This document shows, one piece after another, positions 15,308 to 23,600 of a DNA stretch of 64,000 bases (the stretch's first letter is position 1; each line of letters begins with the position of its first letter). The translations under genes were made by a program, and so were the position numbers. Source of the DNA: Dolichospermum sp. LEGE 00240 (GTDB taxonomy: Bacteria > Cyanobacteriota > Cyanobacteriia > Cyanobacteriales > Nostocaceae); NCBI RefSeq assembly GCF_015207875.1, contig NZ_JADEVZ010000012.1, forward strand, positions 1 to 64,000, written 5' to 3'. Below the pieces are notes generated by a model. The model saw nothing but the letters and a program-made list of their open reading frames with translations. It was not told where the DNA came from and ran no database searches.

Positions 15308-15688
15308 TTACCGATAAACTTGGTTATAATGCTGTTTTGCCCTTTCAAGTCTTGCTTCAATTAAGTCAATGTCCTGCTTAGGTGTAGCAATACCATGTTT
15401 TGATTTTTTCTGGAAGACATGAAGAACATAAACTGCTTTTGGTAGTTTCACAGTATAAATAGCTCGATATGTGTCTCCATCAAAATCCTCAACAACCTCT
15501 AATACACTCGCTCCTTTAAATCCCTTCAAAGGTTTGGTGTCAGGATGTTTGTCACCAATTTGAGCTAAATACAGAGCATATCCTATTTCCCCTTTTACCT
15601 CTTCAGGAAACTCTTTGAGGTCTTCTAGGGAACTTCCTACCCATTCCAGAGGTTTTATCTGTTCTGTTTCCAATTTCCTTACTTGCAC
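15308..15688 (-). CDS. higB: RelE/HigB-type toxin (phage-derived Gp49-like)
   Basis: A 126-residue protein that fits the Gp49-like DUF891 toxin family: KPLEWVGSSLEDLKEFPEEV at residues 12-31, KPLKGFKGASVLEVVEDFDG, then YRAIYTVKLPKAVYVLHVFQ and KKSKHGIATP, ending in a helical tail. Such toxins are ribosome-dependent mRNA interferases. It is the first gene of a two-gene unit with the XRE antitoxin at 14973. Confidence 0.8.
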   Translation of the reverse strand: MQVRKLETEQIKPLEWVGSSLEDLKEFPEEVKGEIGYALYLAQIGDKHPDTKPLKGFKGASVLEVVEDFDGDTYRAIYTVKLPKAVYVLHVFQKKSKHGIATPKQDIDLIEARLERAKQHYNQVYR

Positions 15689-15772
15689 CCTTTATATACT
15701 AAATCTAGCATATTTTATCAAAACTGTAGTAAAAAGTCTTTTATATATACAGTTATATTTAAAGTCATATTT

Positions 15773-16041
15773 TCACCAATTAGCAGAAATAATATAAATG
15801 TGATCTAGCAAATTTTTGCGATTCGTTTCTGTATCAAAGATTGGATGATCTAAAGCCATGCGTACTTGAGCTAAGATTCCGCTGATATTAGTATTCAAAT
15901 CTCTGCCGGCTGCATCGATTTTATCTTTTTTAACTTGAACACCGAAGTAGATGAAGTATCCTGTTGGAAGTTGATACTTCATCCATTACTTCCACATATC
16001 AGTTCTGCTAAATCGCTAATGCTTCGGGGAGATAGTGTCAT
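15773..16041 (-). pseudogene. Remnant of an AbiJ-like or similar defence gene
   Basis: Two short frames on the minus strand overlap at TGATG. The upstream one starts at 16041 as MTLSPRSISDLAELICGSNG and stops at 15979. The downstream one runs 15982-15773 (69 residues) and contains TGYFIYFGVQVKKDKIDAAG and ALDHPIFDTETNRKNLLDHI. The first frame resembles the start of abortive-infection or HEPN-type proteins; the second looks like an internal piece of a larger protein. Together they read as a deleted and frameshifted gene. Identity is uncertain. Confidence 0.35.
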
Positions 16042-16126
16042 TATATTTCGTTATTGAGTAAGACTTGAAGAAGTAGAAATGTAAAAAGTGTATAGTATCT
16101 TAATTAAACTCTAAATTATTTACTAT

Positions 16127-16843
16127 TTAACTCTTTTGATTGTTCTTCTTCTTAATTTCATCTATAAACTTCTTACCGAGGTCAGTAAGTTCAAGCCAAC
16201 CTCCTTCTTCTTCAAAGCCATCTAAATCATGGAAATGGGTATCAATATACCGAACTAAATCAAGCTCCAAAACAGCATCTAGATGATTTTCGCCTGCTCC
16301 ATAATTATAGAATATGCTCTGACGCAAACCTTCCGCATCATCACCTAGCAGTGCATAATCTTCACAAGTGTCAAGAACACCAAGAAGTTGGTCTTCACTG
16401 TCAAATACTTCAGCTTTCAACAAACCATCAATTCCACCCAAATCTGTATAACTTAAAGATGAGGCATCAATCAAATCAAGCAATTCACTAGCAACAACAA
16501 GGACTCGTACTGCGCTGTTTTTATCAACTTTGCTTCCATCATGTGCGAGATAATTTCTGTAATAAGCGAATACCGCTCCGAAATATTGCTTTGCCTGCTC
16601 TTGTAACTCATTACCTAAAGGCACACGTAGTTTAATAGTTTTGTGCTTTCCTCCAGATGTGAAAAGACTATTAATTAATGTTTTAACAAATCTGCTATCA
16701 TTAACCAGACCTTTCTCTTTAAGAGCTATTTCAACCTGAACGATAGCTTCACGGGCTGCGTGTTTATAATGGCCATCCTGCCAAAGATTAAGACAGTGCT
16801 TTTCTATTCGGGGTGCTAACTGGATTTCAATACCTTCACTCAT
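16127..16843 (-). CDS. TIGR02391 (Ymh-type) HEPN-like protein
   Basis: A 238-residue protein recognised as the TIGR02391/Ymh family, often found in defence and mobile regions. The N-terminal half is helical (PRIEKHCLNLWQDGHYKHAA, REAIVQVEIALKEKG). It ends in YFGAVFAYYRNYLAHDGS, which has the R-x4-H spacing (RNYLAH) of HEPN ribonucleases. The C-terminal part (GGIDGLLKAEVFDSEDQLLG onward) is acidic, with ELTDLGKKFIDEI at the end. It is probably an RNase effector or its regulator, but no partner gene is evident. It lies in a run of toxin-antitoxin genes. Confidence 0.6.
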   Translation of the reverse strand: MSEGIEIQLAPRIEKHCLNLWQDGHYKHAAREAIVQVEIALKEKGLVNDSRFVKTLINSLFTSGGKHKTIKLRVPLGNELQEQAKQYFGAVFAYYRNYLAHDGSKVDKNSAVRVLVVASELLDLIDASSLSYTDLGGIDGLLKAEVFDSEDQLLGVLDTCEDYALLGDDAEGLRQSIFYNYGAGENHLDAVLELDLVRYIDTHFHDLDGFEEEGGWLELTDLGKKFIDEIKKKNNQKS

Positions 16844-16876
16844 AATTTATTTAGTTCCATATTACTATCACAATTA

Positions 16877-17143
16877 TTAAAAACCTTCTTGAATAGTCTT
16901 TACATCTTCCAATAAATCAACTTCACTATAATGTCGTTCAATTTTCTTTTCTCCTAAAAGCTGCTGAAATTCCCAAACAGATAAATTAGCCAAACAGCCA
17001 AAAGCCAAACGTCGCCCTTGACCAAAAGTAAAAATATTCTGTGCATATAACTGTAAAGCTAAATCCTGCCGAATAGCAGACTCACCCTGACTTAAAGAAT
17101 CAGGTGTTAATTGTAAATTAATCGAACTCACAAATTTACTCAT
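16877..17143 (-). CDS. UPF0175 family small protein (antitoxin-like)
   Basis: An 88-residue protein matching UPF0175: LALQLYAQNIFTFGQGRRLA followed by LANLSVWEFQQLLGEKKIER and a terminal HYSEVDLLEDVKTI, a short winged-helix-like pattern. UPF0175 proteins are often paired with DUF3368 PIN-like toxins. No such toxin is seen on either side here, so this is an orphan. It lies 33 bases upstream of the TIGR02391 gene on the same strand, which suggests cotranscription. Confidence 0.75.
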   Translation of the reverse strand: MSKFVSSINLQLTPDSLSQGESAIRQDLALQLYAQNIFTFGQGRRLAFGCLANLSVWEFQQLLGEKKIERHYSEVDLLEDVKTIQEGF

Positions 17144-17158
17144 TATAGAATGACGTTA

Positions 17159-17257
17159 GTTATTCATTACTTCATTATACTCAAATACCTGTTTATCTAT
17201 CTTGTCTTAATAAGTTGTAATTTTGCCTGTGCAGCTTCTAAACTGCGATTAACATAC
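17159..17257 (-). pseudogene. Decayed fragment of secA
   Basis: On the minus strand this piece reads NRSLEAAQAKLQLIKTR, a frameshift, and DKQVFEYNEVMNN. The intact secA product contains [20 protein letters not shown] and [12 protein letters not shown] (DNA at about 19357-19450). The DNA also matches by eye along the whole length. It is a roughly 99-bp relic of a second secA copy, lying between the UPF0175 gene and mazE, about 2 kb from the intact gene. Confidence 0.75.
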
Positions 17258-17343
17258 GTTAATAAATAAATATATCTTCCTCTACTTGACTAATTTTATC
17301 TTTGTAATTACAATGTAGATACTATCCTATCCCAAAAAATAAA

Positions 17344-17604
17344 ATGGGTACAGCAATTAAAACCCGAATAGTCAAAATCGGCAACTCCCAAGGGTTACGC
17401 ATTCCCAAAACCCTATTAGAACAAAGCGGAATTAACTCAGAAGTAGAAATAGAAGTTCACGGTAATCATCTCATCATTCGCCCAGTTGAACAAGTCAGAA
17501 AAGGTTGGGAAAAAGCATTTATAGAAATGGCAGAGAAACAAGATGATGTCCTATTAGATGATATCAACACAACAGAATGGGATAAAGCTGAATGGCAATG
17601 GTAG
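17344..17604 (+). CDS. mazE: MazE-like antitoxin (AbrB fold)
   Basis: An 86-residue protein with an N-terminal SpoVT/AbrB swapped-hairpin domain: RIVKIGNSQGLRIPKTLLEQ (residues 8-27) and VEIEVHGNHLIIRPVEQVR. The C-terminal tail is acidic (DDVLLDDINTTEWDKAEWQW), as in MazE tails that wrap the toxin. Its 3' end overlaps the start of the mazF-like gene by 13 bases, the usual arrangement for translational coupling. It is expected to bind DNA near its own promoter. Confidence 0.88.
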   Translation: MGTAIKTRIVKIGNSQGLRIPKTLLEQSGINSEVEIEVHGNHLIIRPVEQVRKGWEKAFIEMAEKQDDVLLDDINTTEWDKAEWQW

Positions 17605-17921
17605 TCAACAGATTTGATGTTTTCCTAGTTAATCTTGATCCTACCATTGGGAGTGAAATTAAAAAAACACGCCCCTGCTTAATAATTTCACCCAACGAAA
17701 TAAACCATCATATTGCCACCGTCATAGTTGCACCAATGACAACAAAAGGGCAAACATACCCGACAAGAGTAACTTGTCAATTTCAAGGACAAGATGGACA
17801 AATTGTCCTAGACCAAATTCGTACAGTAGATAAAACTCGATTAGTCAAACTTCTAGGTCAAATTACGACAGAAGAACAAAAAACAGTTCTGGATATCCTA
17901 GCTGAAATGTTTGCTGAATAA
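17592..17921 (+). CDS. mazF: MazF/PemK-type mRNA interferase toxin
   Basis: A 109-residue protein of the MazF/PemK family. It shows NRFDVFLVNLDPTIGSEIKK at residues 6-25, followed by TRPCLIISPNE, then VIVAPMTTKGQTYPTRVTCQ and LDQIRTVDKTRLVKLLGQI. The conserved R/K-TRP and T of the catalytic loop are present, so it is probably an active endoribonuclease. It overlaps the antitoxin gene and forms the last gene of this plus-strand pair. Confidence 0.9.
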   Translation: MAMVVNRFDVFLVNLDPTIGSEIKKTRPCLIISPNEINHHIATVIVAPMTTKGQTYPTRVTCQFQGQDGQIVLDQIRTVDKTRLVKLLGQITTEEQKTVLDILAEMFAE

Positions 17922-17964
17922 TTGTCGCATAAAACAAAGACGTAGCAAACACTATCAGACTAAT

Positions 17965-18384
17965 TTAATCAGATTCATAATTTATTAAAAAATCACTTGG
18001 TGAGAGAATAGAGATATTTGGATAGGGGTTAAGTAGCAACAAATCCTTATCACCTGTAATAATCAAATCAGCATTTCCAGACATAGCAAGAGAGAGAAAC
18101 TTATCATCTTTTGGATCTCGACAAACTTTTACAGGTGTCACAATATCAACTATTTCAGCAATATTTTTTAAGTATAAAATAAACTTTTGCCGATTTTCAG
18201 AACTAACATAAGAATCAAATTTCTTCCTTGACAAAATATTTTCTAGTTCTGCTAATGTTTCTGAAGACACAAGAATATAATGATTATCAACCGCCTTACG
18301 GACAACTTGAGCCGTAATAGAGTTTGGAGTTAATAGCCGACTAACAAAACAATTAGTATCAATGACAATTCTTAACTTATTCAT
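17965..18384 (-). CDS. PIN-domain toxin (COG1569 type)
   Basis: This protein of about 139 residues starts at the ATG at 18384 (MNKLRIVIDTNCFVSRLL); an upstream ATG at 18402 would add six residues but does not fit the family start. The PIN-domain acids are visible: IDTN near the start, ELENIL, DPKDDKFLSLA and LIITGDKDLL. Such proteins are VapC-like ribonucleases. The chosen start overlaps the stop codon of the upstream Phd-like antitoxin gene (ATGAATAA), which supports both the start and an operon. Confidence 0.85.
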   Translation of the reverse strand: MNKLRIVIDTNCFVSRLLTPNSITAQVVRKAVDNHYILVSSETLAELENILSRKKFDSYVSSENRQKFILYLKNIAEIVDIVTPVKVCRDPKDDKFLSLAMSGNADLIITGDKDLLLLNPYPNISILSPSDFLINYESD

Positions 18385-18628
18385 CACTATTAAGAATCTC
18401 ATTAAGCATTTCTTCAGTCATACCTTTAGCTTCAGCAGCTTTCCCAACTTGATCACAAAAATGCTGAAACTCTGCCTTTAATAACCCCTTAATTTTTTGA
18501 TATTCCACAACAGAAAGCACAACCACTAAATCTTGCTCTTGACCTTGAATAGTAACAGGTTCTTTCTGAGCTTGATCTAAAAATTCGGCAAAATTTTGTT
18601 TAACTTCAGTAGCAGAAAGATAAATCAT
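18377..18628 (-). CDS. Phd/YefM-like antitoxin
   Basis: An 83-residue antitoxin. The N-terminal Phd/YefM motif is clear (YLSATEVKQNFAEFLDQAQK, PVTIQGQEQDLVVVLSVVEY), and the C-terminal helix (AAEAKGMTEEMLNEILNSDE) probably contacts the toxin. It overlaps the PIN toxin gene by eight bases and precedes it, the normal order for such modules. It is expected to repress its own operon. Confidence 0.85.
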   Translation of the reverse strand: MIYLSATEVKQNFAEFLDQAQKEPVTIQGQEQDLVVVLSVVEYQKIKGLLKAEFQHFCDQVGKAAEAKGMTEEMLNEILNSDE

Positions 18629-18654
18629 AAAATATCCCCTTTCCTCTTATTTTA

Positions 18655-18785
18655 GCTCAAATATCTTTCTTCCTTTTCTTCCTTCGCGCTCTTCGTCCCT
18701 TCGTGGTTCATTTCTCCCCTTCTCCCCATAAAACAAAGACGCAGAAAACCCTCTCTGCGCCTCTGCGTCTCTGCGAGAAAAAACC
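18655..18785. repeat. CGCAGAGGCGCAGAG-type dispersed repeat
   Basis: The spacer between the antitoxin and secA holds CTTCGCGCTCTTCGTCCC and CTCTGCGCCTCTGCGTCTCT, two stretches of the short repeat that ends in cyanobacteria as CGCAGAGACGCAGAG. Relatives lie at 49797-49828 and inside two genes at 59235-59270 and 61258-61292. Confidence 0.6.
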
Positions 18786-18787
18786 TC

Positions 18788-21568
18788 TTAAACCATCTCA
18801 GCAGTTTGCTGCGCTTGAGGCTGGAACATAAACAGAGAATAAACCACATCACGGCGGATATTCACCATCATATCCAAAAACAACTCATAACCCTCACTCT
18901 TATACTCAATCAGCGGGTCCTTTTGCCCATAACCACGCAAGCCAACCGACTCACGCAAAGCATCCATTTGTTGCAAATGCTCCCGCCACAAAGTATCTAT
19001 GCGTTGAAGAATAAAGAACCGTTCTGCTTGACGCATTAAACCCGGTTGAATTTGGTCAATTTGCGATTCCTTCATATCATAGGCAATCCGCGCTTGTTCG
19101 TGGAGGAAAGCCTTAATTTCCACCACCCCCATATCCTCCAACTGGACAGACTGCATATCAGCCAACAGGTAAACAAACTCCTTCACCTTATCCACCAACT
19201 TATCCAATTCCCATTCTTCCGAAGGTAAATCAGGGTTGATGTAATAATCAACGATGTCGTCCATCGTTTTTTCTGCGTACTTAATCACCTGTTCCTTCAA
19301 ATCTTGACCTTCCAAGACTCGGCGACGTTCCGCATAGATAGCCCGACGTTGGTTATTCATTACCTCGTCATACTCAAACACCTGTTTACGGATGTCGTAG
19401 TAATAGGTTTCGACCTTTTTCTGTGCGCCCTCTAAGCTGCGGGTTAACATTCCCGACTCAATCGGCATATCTTCTTCGACTTGAAACGCATTCATCAATC
19501 CAGCAACGCGATCGCCCCCAAAGATTCGTAATAGGTTATCCTCTAAACTGAGGAAAAATCTGGTAGTTCCCGGGTCGCCTTGTCTTCCCGCCCGTCCGCG
19601 TAACTGATTGTCAATCCGTCGTGATTCGTGACGTTCCGTTCCAATAACGTGCAAACCGCCCCGTTCCACCACTTGATCATGTTCGCGGCTGGTAAACTCT
19701 TCATACTCATGCTTAACCTGTTGGTAAGCTTCCCGCAACTTCTGAATTACCACATCATCTGTCGGGGCTTTTTCCGCCGCCACAGCCACCTTATCTTCTG
19801 CTTCCAACTCCGGTAAACTCCGTTCACCATAAGCCTTAACAGCCACCTCTACAGCCGCTTTTAAAAGCTGTTCTGTTTCCTTGGTTAATGGAGTGGGGAA
19901 AATTTCTGGAGAAGCCCGCCAAGTTTTCACCTTTTTACCAGGAACAAAGCCTTGTCCACCACCGCTACCACCCATAGGTAGTCCCGAAGCCCTTTGGACA
20001 CCAAATTCATCATCTTCAGGGCTGACAATGCGGGGCATAAAGTATTCCCGCAGTTTCAACCGCGCCATATACTCGGAGTTACCACCCAGGATAATGTCCG
20101 TACCCCGTCCTGCCATGTTAGTGGCGATAGTTACAGCCCCACTGCGTCCAGCTTGGGCAATAATTTCCGCTTCCCGTTCCACATTTTCCGGTCTAGCGTT
20201 AAGCAACTCATGGGGAATATCCATTTCCTTGAGGAGTCGGCTGAGAAGTTCGGATTTTTCGACACTGGTTGTCCCCACTAACACAGGTCTACCATTTTCG
20301 TGCATTTCGGCACATTCTTTAGCGATCGCTCTCCACTTCCCTGGTTCAGTCTTAAACACCATATCAGACAAGTCTTCCCGTCTTCTAATCCGATTAGTGG
20401 GAATAATCGTCACTTCTCGTTTATAAATCTTTTCAAATTCCACCTCTTCCGTTTTCGCCGTTCCTGTCATTCCCCCCAACTTGGGATACAGCAAAAACAA
20501 ATTTTGATAGGTAATGGTCGCCAAAGTTTGGGTTTCTGGCTGAATTTCTACGTGTTCCTTCGCTTCAATTGCCTGATGCAAACCATCACTCCAACGCCGT
20601 CCAGGTAATACCCGCCCTGTAAACTCATCCACAATCACCACTTCATCATTGCGGACAATATAATTGACATCCTTGAGAAACAATTCCTTGGCTTTAATCG
20701 CATTAAACATAAAATGCGCCCAAGGATCTTCCGGGTCAAATAAATCTGTCACACCCAACTGATTTTCCGATTCAGCAAAACCCTCATCTGTCAAGAGAAC
20801 GTTACGATCCTTTTCATTAACTTCGTAATGTTCATCTTTTTTGAGACTAAAAGCAATTTCCGCCGCTTGCAGGTATTTTTCCGTCGGTCTTTCCACCTGA
20901 CCAGAAATAATTAATGGAGTTCGCGCCTCATCAACTAAAATCGAGTCTACCTCGTCAATCACACAGAAATTAAACGGACGTTGCACCACCTCAGCCATAG
21001 ATGTAGCCATATTATCCCGGAGATAATCAAAGCCAATCTCGCTATTGGTGACATAGGTAATATCACAGGCATAGTTTTTTTGGCGCTCGCTGGGGGTCAT
21101 AGTGGACTGAATTAGCCCCACACTTAACCCCAAGAACCGGTGTACCTGACCCATCCATTCCGCGTCCCGACGCGCCAGGTAATCATTCACAGTAATAACG
21201 TGGACACCTTTACCAGTCAGGGCATTTAAATAACTTGGTAAAGTCGCTACCAAAGTTTTCCCCTCACCAGTTTTCATTTCGGCAATTTGTCCAGTATGCA
21301 GAATTATCCCACCCTGCAACTGTACATCAAAGTGACGTAATCCTAAGACCCGCCGCCCCGATTCCCGAACCACAGCAAAGGCTTCTGGTAAAATATCATC
21401 TAGAGTTTCGCCTTTAGCCAACCGTTGTTTAAACTCGACGGTTTTAGCTTTTAACTGTTCATCAGACAGCGGCTTAATATCTTCCTCTAAGAGGTTAATT
21501 TCTGTAATGTAAGGTTGGTATTTTTTAAGTTTACGAGCGTTGGGATCGCCCAACAAAAGTTTTAGCAT
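18788..21568 (-). CDS. secA: Preprotein translocase ATPase SecA
   Basis: A 926-residue SecA, the motor that drives proteins through SecYEG at the plasma and thylakoid membranes. Seen: Walker A MKTGEGKT (residues 98-105), [16 protein letters not shown] (203-218), [32 protein letters not shown] (helicase motif VI region) and [13 protein letters not shown] near the C-terminal scaffold. There is no C-terminal zinc-binding motif; the end is [16 protein letters not shown], which I believe is normal in cyanobacteria. It is longer than many bacterial SecA core forms because of an insert around residues 530-600. It is a single gene with no obvious operon partner. Confidence 0.97.
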   Translation of the reverse strand: MLKLLLGDPNARKLKKYQPYITEINLLEEDIKPLSDEQLKAKTVEFKQRLAKGETLDDILPEAFAVVRESGRRVLGLRHFDVQLQGGIILHTGQIAEMKTGEGKTLVATLPSYLNALTGKGVHVITVNDYLARRDAEWMGQVHRFLGLSVGLIQSTMTPSERQKNYACDITYVTNSEIGFDYLRDNMATSMAEVVQRPFNFCVIDEVDSILVDEARTPLIISGQVERPTEKYLQAAEIAFSLKKDEHYEVNEKDRNVLLTDEGFAESENQLGVTDLFDPEDPWAHFMFNAIKAKELFLKDVNYIVRNDEVVIVDEFTGRVLPGRRWSDGLHQAIEAKEHVEIQPETQTLATITYQNLFLLYPKLGGMTGTAKTEEVEFEKIYKREVTIIPTNRIRRREDLSDMVFKTEPGKWRAIAKECAEMHENGRPVLVGTTSVEKSELLSRLLKEMDIPHELLNARPENVEREAEIIAQAGRSGAVTIATNMAGRGTDIILGGNSEYMARLKLREYFMPRIVSPEDDEFGVQRASGLPMGGSGGGQGFVPGKKVKTWRASPEIFPTPLTKETEQLLKAAVEVAVKAYGERSLPELEAEDKVAVAAEKAPTDDVVIQKLREAYQQVKHEYEEFTSREHDQVVERGGLHVIGTERHESRRIDNQLRGRAGRQGDPGTTRFFLSLEDNLLRIFGGDRVAGLMNAFQVEEDMPIESGMLTRSLEGAQKKVETYYYDIRKQVFEYDEVMNNQRRAIYAERRRVLEGQDLKEQVIKYAEKTMDDIVDYYINPDLPSEEWELDKLVDKVKEFVYLLADMQSVQLEDMGVVEIKAFLHEQARIAYDMKESQIDQIQPGLMRQAERFFILQRIDTLWREHLQQMDALRESVGLRGYGQKDPLIEYKSEGYELFLDMMVNIRRDVVYSLFMFQPQAQQTAEMV

Positions 21569-21642
21569 GGCAGTTTATAGAATCAAATCAAGGGAAATAG
21601 AGATTTAAGCTTTAGCTATATAATTATAGACTTTGAATGTCA

Positions 21643-21672
21643 CTGGTCATTGGTCATTGGTCATTGGTCAGT
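21643..21672. repeat. Heptamer tandem repeat (GGTCATT)
   Basis: Four copies of GGTCATT or a variant lie in the 148-base spacer between secA and the diheme cytochrome gene. Same class as the other heptamer repeats in this window. Confidence 0.75.
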
Positions 21673-21716
21673 AGTCAGTAGGAAAAATCTTCTCCCCTGC
21701 CCCCTGCCCCCTAACT

Positions 21717-22253
21717 CTACTCCCATTCTGCACTGAGGCTGCGGAAATTATACTTATCAGCCCCAATATGACAACTTACACAACTACTCATAGTTACAGG
21801 TTTGGGTAATTTGACACCAGGATGCAAAGCTTTAAAATAACGAGAATCCTTGAGACGATAGGGTGTTGCTTCCTCTGGTAGTTTTACACGGGAAAAGGTG
21901 TAAAGATATTTTGATACTAAAAGATGTGAAAACTTATCTAAGGGATTAATTTGTACGCCATAGTGCTGGGAGTCTTGTAAAAGATTTTTCCAAGTTTGAC
22001 TAGGAAATACAGCAGGTGGTAATGCGATGTGACAAGATGCACAGTTTTCTAAATACAGTTCTTGTCCTGGTTGATATTGTGCTGATATGACATCAACAGT
22101 CCCAATTGAGTCTACCGGATTTGCACCGTGAGTGCTGGTGGTGAATCCCAATATCCAGCCCATAGCCACACTCCAAGCAAAAATCACCAGCATGACGATA
22201 AGTAGTTGGCGTTTTAGTCGGCGGTGGGATTTGCTTTTTGCTAAATTTGGCAT
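21717..22253 (-). CDS. Membrane-anchored diheme c-type cytochrome
   Basis: A 178-residue protein with a basic N-terminus, one membrane segment (residues about 17-37) and two haem-binding CxxCH motifs, CASCH at 71-75 and CVSCH at 158-162. Between them the chain is rich in Tyr and Lys. It is likely an electron carrier facing the lumen or periplasm. It lies 16 bases downstream of the small secreted protein gene at 22270, and in the same direction as the cytochrome at 22661. Confidence 0.85.
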   Translation of the reverse strand: MPNLAKSKSHRRLKRQLLIVMLVIFAWSVAMGWILGFTTSTHGANPVDSIGTVDVISAQYQPGQELYLENCASCHIALPPAVFPSQTWKNLLQDSQHYGVQINPLDKFSHLLVSKYLYTFSRVKLPEEATPYRLKDSRYFKALHPGVKLPKPVTMSSCVSCHIGADKYNFRSLSAEWE

Positions 22254-22269
22254 AGAGTTCTCAATTTGA

Positions 22270-22512
22270 CTATTTATTTGCAGTAGGTAGGAGAAAAGTT
22301 CCTAAAATCTCATCAACTCCAGCACCTCTGGTTTCACCATCACTGACCCAATCATTATTATCATCTATAAAATTTACTCCAGATCCTTTAATAATTCGCT
22401 TTTGGGGTGTCTTTCCTAATGCAATTTCTGAATTAAATAATTCTAAATTCACTAAAGGCATAACTAATGATGTCATAATGGTTAATAAAAGAATTAATTT
22501 GTTTAATTTCAT
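22270..22512 (-). CDS. Small predicted secreted protein
   Basis: An 80-residue protein. Residues 1-24 form a hydrophobic stretch (LILLLTIMTSLVMPLV) consistent with a signal peptide or anchor. The rest is polar (KRIIKGSGVNFIDDNNDWVS, DGETRGAGVDEILGTFLLPT). No family was recognised. It sits between two cytochrome genes on the same strand and could belong with them. Confidence 0.6.
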   Translation of the reverse strand: MKLNKLILLLTIMTSLVMPLVNLELFNSEIALGKTPQKRIIKGSGVNFIDDNNDWVSDGETRGAGVDEILGTFLLPTANK

Positions 22513-22660
22513 ATAAATGTAGCTGTAAACACTTTTGTTGTCTGTTTCTTGTTGCGTTTCCTTATTACCAGTTGCCAGCTTCTATGTCTATTAGAAATAT
22601 TTAAATGAGCATGATAATTTATCAGCAAGTCCATAGGATTCTTTAATCATGCACAAATAT

Positions 22661-23113
22661 TTATAAGCTTTCTAAATAGCTTAAAAGGTCTGCCATTTCT
22701 TGGACACTAGGCTGGAATTTGGGCATGGGGGGAGTTTCACCGCTAGTTACTTGATGAATTAGTCCATAGCGAGATTTATATTTGGAGATTTCACGCAAAC
22801 TTGGTCCAACTAGTCCGGTTGCGTCTAAACCATGACAACCAGCACAGTTGATTTGAAAAATAGCTTTTCCCTGGACTAGGTTACCTTGATGGGATAGAAC
22901 ACTTTTAACATAAGGATCGGAGGCTTTGACGATTTCCATCCCAAATAGGATTAATGGGAGGGCTATCAGTATCGCTACGATGAAGATAACGATCTGTTGA
23001 ATGAGGGCTTCGGGTTTGATTAGCTGGTTATCCAAAAGGTTTGCTTTGACAATGTGCAAGTTTTCATTTCCTACACATAGCTTAAAATTTCTTGATGGTG
23101 TTCGCAAGTACAA
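22661..23113 (-). CDS. Membrane-anchored class I cytochrome c (cytochrome cM-like)
   Basis: A 150-residue reading with a membrane segment at about residues 40-60 and one haem site CAGCH at 90-94. The likely axial methionine is in TPPMPKF (130), and the C-terminus QEMADLLSYLESL is typical of class I cytochromes. The family-like part starts at DNQLIKPEALIQQI, so translation may really begin at the TTG at 23035, which would give 124 residues. It is divergent from petG, with a shared 121-base promoter region, which fits a role in photosynthetic or respiratory electron flow. Confidence 0.75.
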   Translation of the reverse strand: MYLRTPSRNFKLCVGNENLHIVKANLLDNQLIKPEALIQQIVIFIVAILIALPLILFGMEIVKASDPYVKSVLSHQGNLVQGKAIFQINCAGCHGLDATGLVGPSLREISKYKSRYGLIHQVTSGETPPMPKFQPSVQEMADLLSYLESL

Positions 23114-23234
23114 ATGATAATTTTTATCTAGTATTTATATTTAAAGCTACTATAGAGCGCGGGATTAATGCCAAATTTGGTAGAATGAAAAACAAGAATC
23201 GAATTTTTCAATAATTGCAACAAGGAGCTTTACA

Positions 23235-23348
23235 GTGGTTGAACCATTACTATCAGGTATCGTGCTTGGTTTAGTTTTTGTAACTTTAAGCGGTTTATTT
23301 TACGCTGCTTATAGACAATATAAGCGTCCTACTGAATTGGGCGGCTGA
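23235..23348 (+). CDS. petG: Cytochrome b6f complex subunit 5 (PetG)
   Basis: A 37-residue membrane protein starting with GTG at 23235, preceded by AAGGAGC at 23222-23228. The sequence begins [20 protein letters not shown] and ends [14 protein letters not shown], the full-length PetG pattern: one membrane helix and a basic stromal end. PetG is needed for assembly and stability of the b6f complex between the photosystems. It is too short for an automatic ORF cut-off, but the match is complete. Confidence 0.96.
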   Translation: MVEPLLSGIVLGLVFVTLSGLFYAAYRQYKRPTELGG

Positions 23349-23359
23349 TATTGATTAGG

Positions 23360-23532
23360 GAGTCAGGAGTCAGGAGTTCAGGAGTTCAGGAGTTCAGGAG
23401 TATGGCTAACGCCACGCTGCGCTATCAGGAGTTCAGGAGTTCAGGAGTATGGCTAACGCCACGCTGCGCTATCAGGAGTTCAGGAGTTCAGGAGTATGGC
23501 TAACGCCACGCTGCGCTATCAGGAGTTCAGGA
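23360..23532 (+). repeat. 47-bp unit repeated three times, built from a small palindrome inside an octamer repeat
   Basis: The stretch starts as AGTTCAGG octamers and then holds three exact 47-bp units, each beginning TATGGCTAACGCCACGCTGC and ending in octamers. They start at 23401, 23448 and 23495. The palindromic part (TGGCTAACGCCA-like, plus GCTGCGC) is a small dispersed repeat of the type also seen at 44291-44315. A 93-codon plus-strand frame across it is an artefact. Confidence 0.9.
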
Positions 23533-23563
23533 GAAAGAAAGAAGAACATCTATTCCCTATAAC

Positions 23564-23600
23564 CTGTCACCTGTCACCTGTCACCTGTCACCTATTCCCT
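23564..23600. repeat. Heptamer tandem repeat (CCTGTCA) overlapping the end of rsmD
   Basis: Four to five copies of CCTGTCA follow the 47-bp repeats. The stop codon of the minus-strand rsmD gene at 23581 lies inside this tract, so the last residues of RsmD (GIGDR) are encoded by the repeat. Confidence 0.8.

Noticed and set aside
19881-20426. 181-residue plus-strand frame opposite secA
   Set aside because: The minus strand has a full SecA with all motifs across this region; the plus frame has no family features.
23401-23541. Possible CRISPR array (regular 47-bp repeat)
   Set aside because: There are no unique spacers: the whole 47-bp unit is repeated exactly three times, so it is a tandem repeat.
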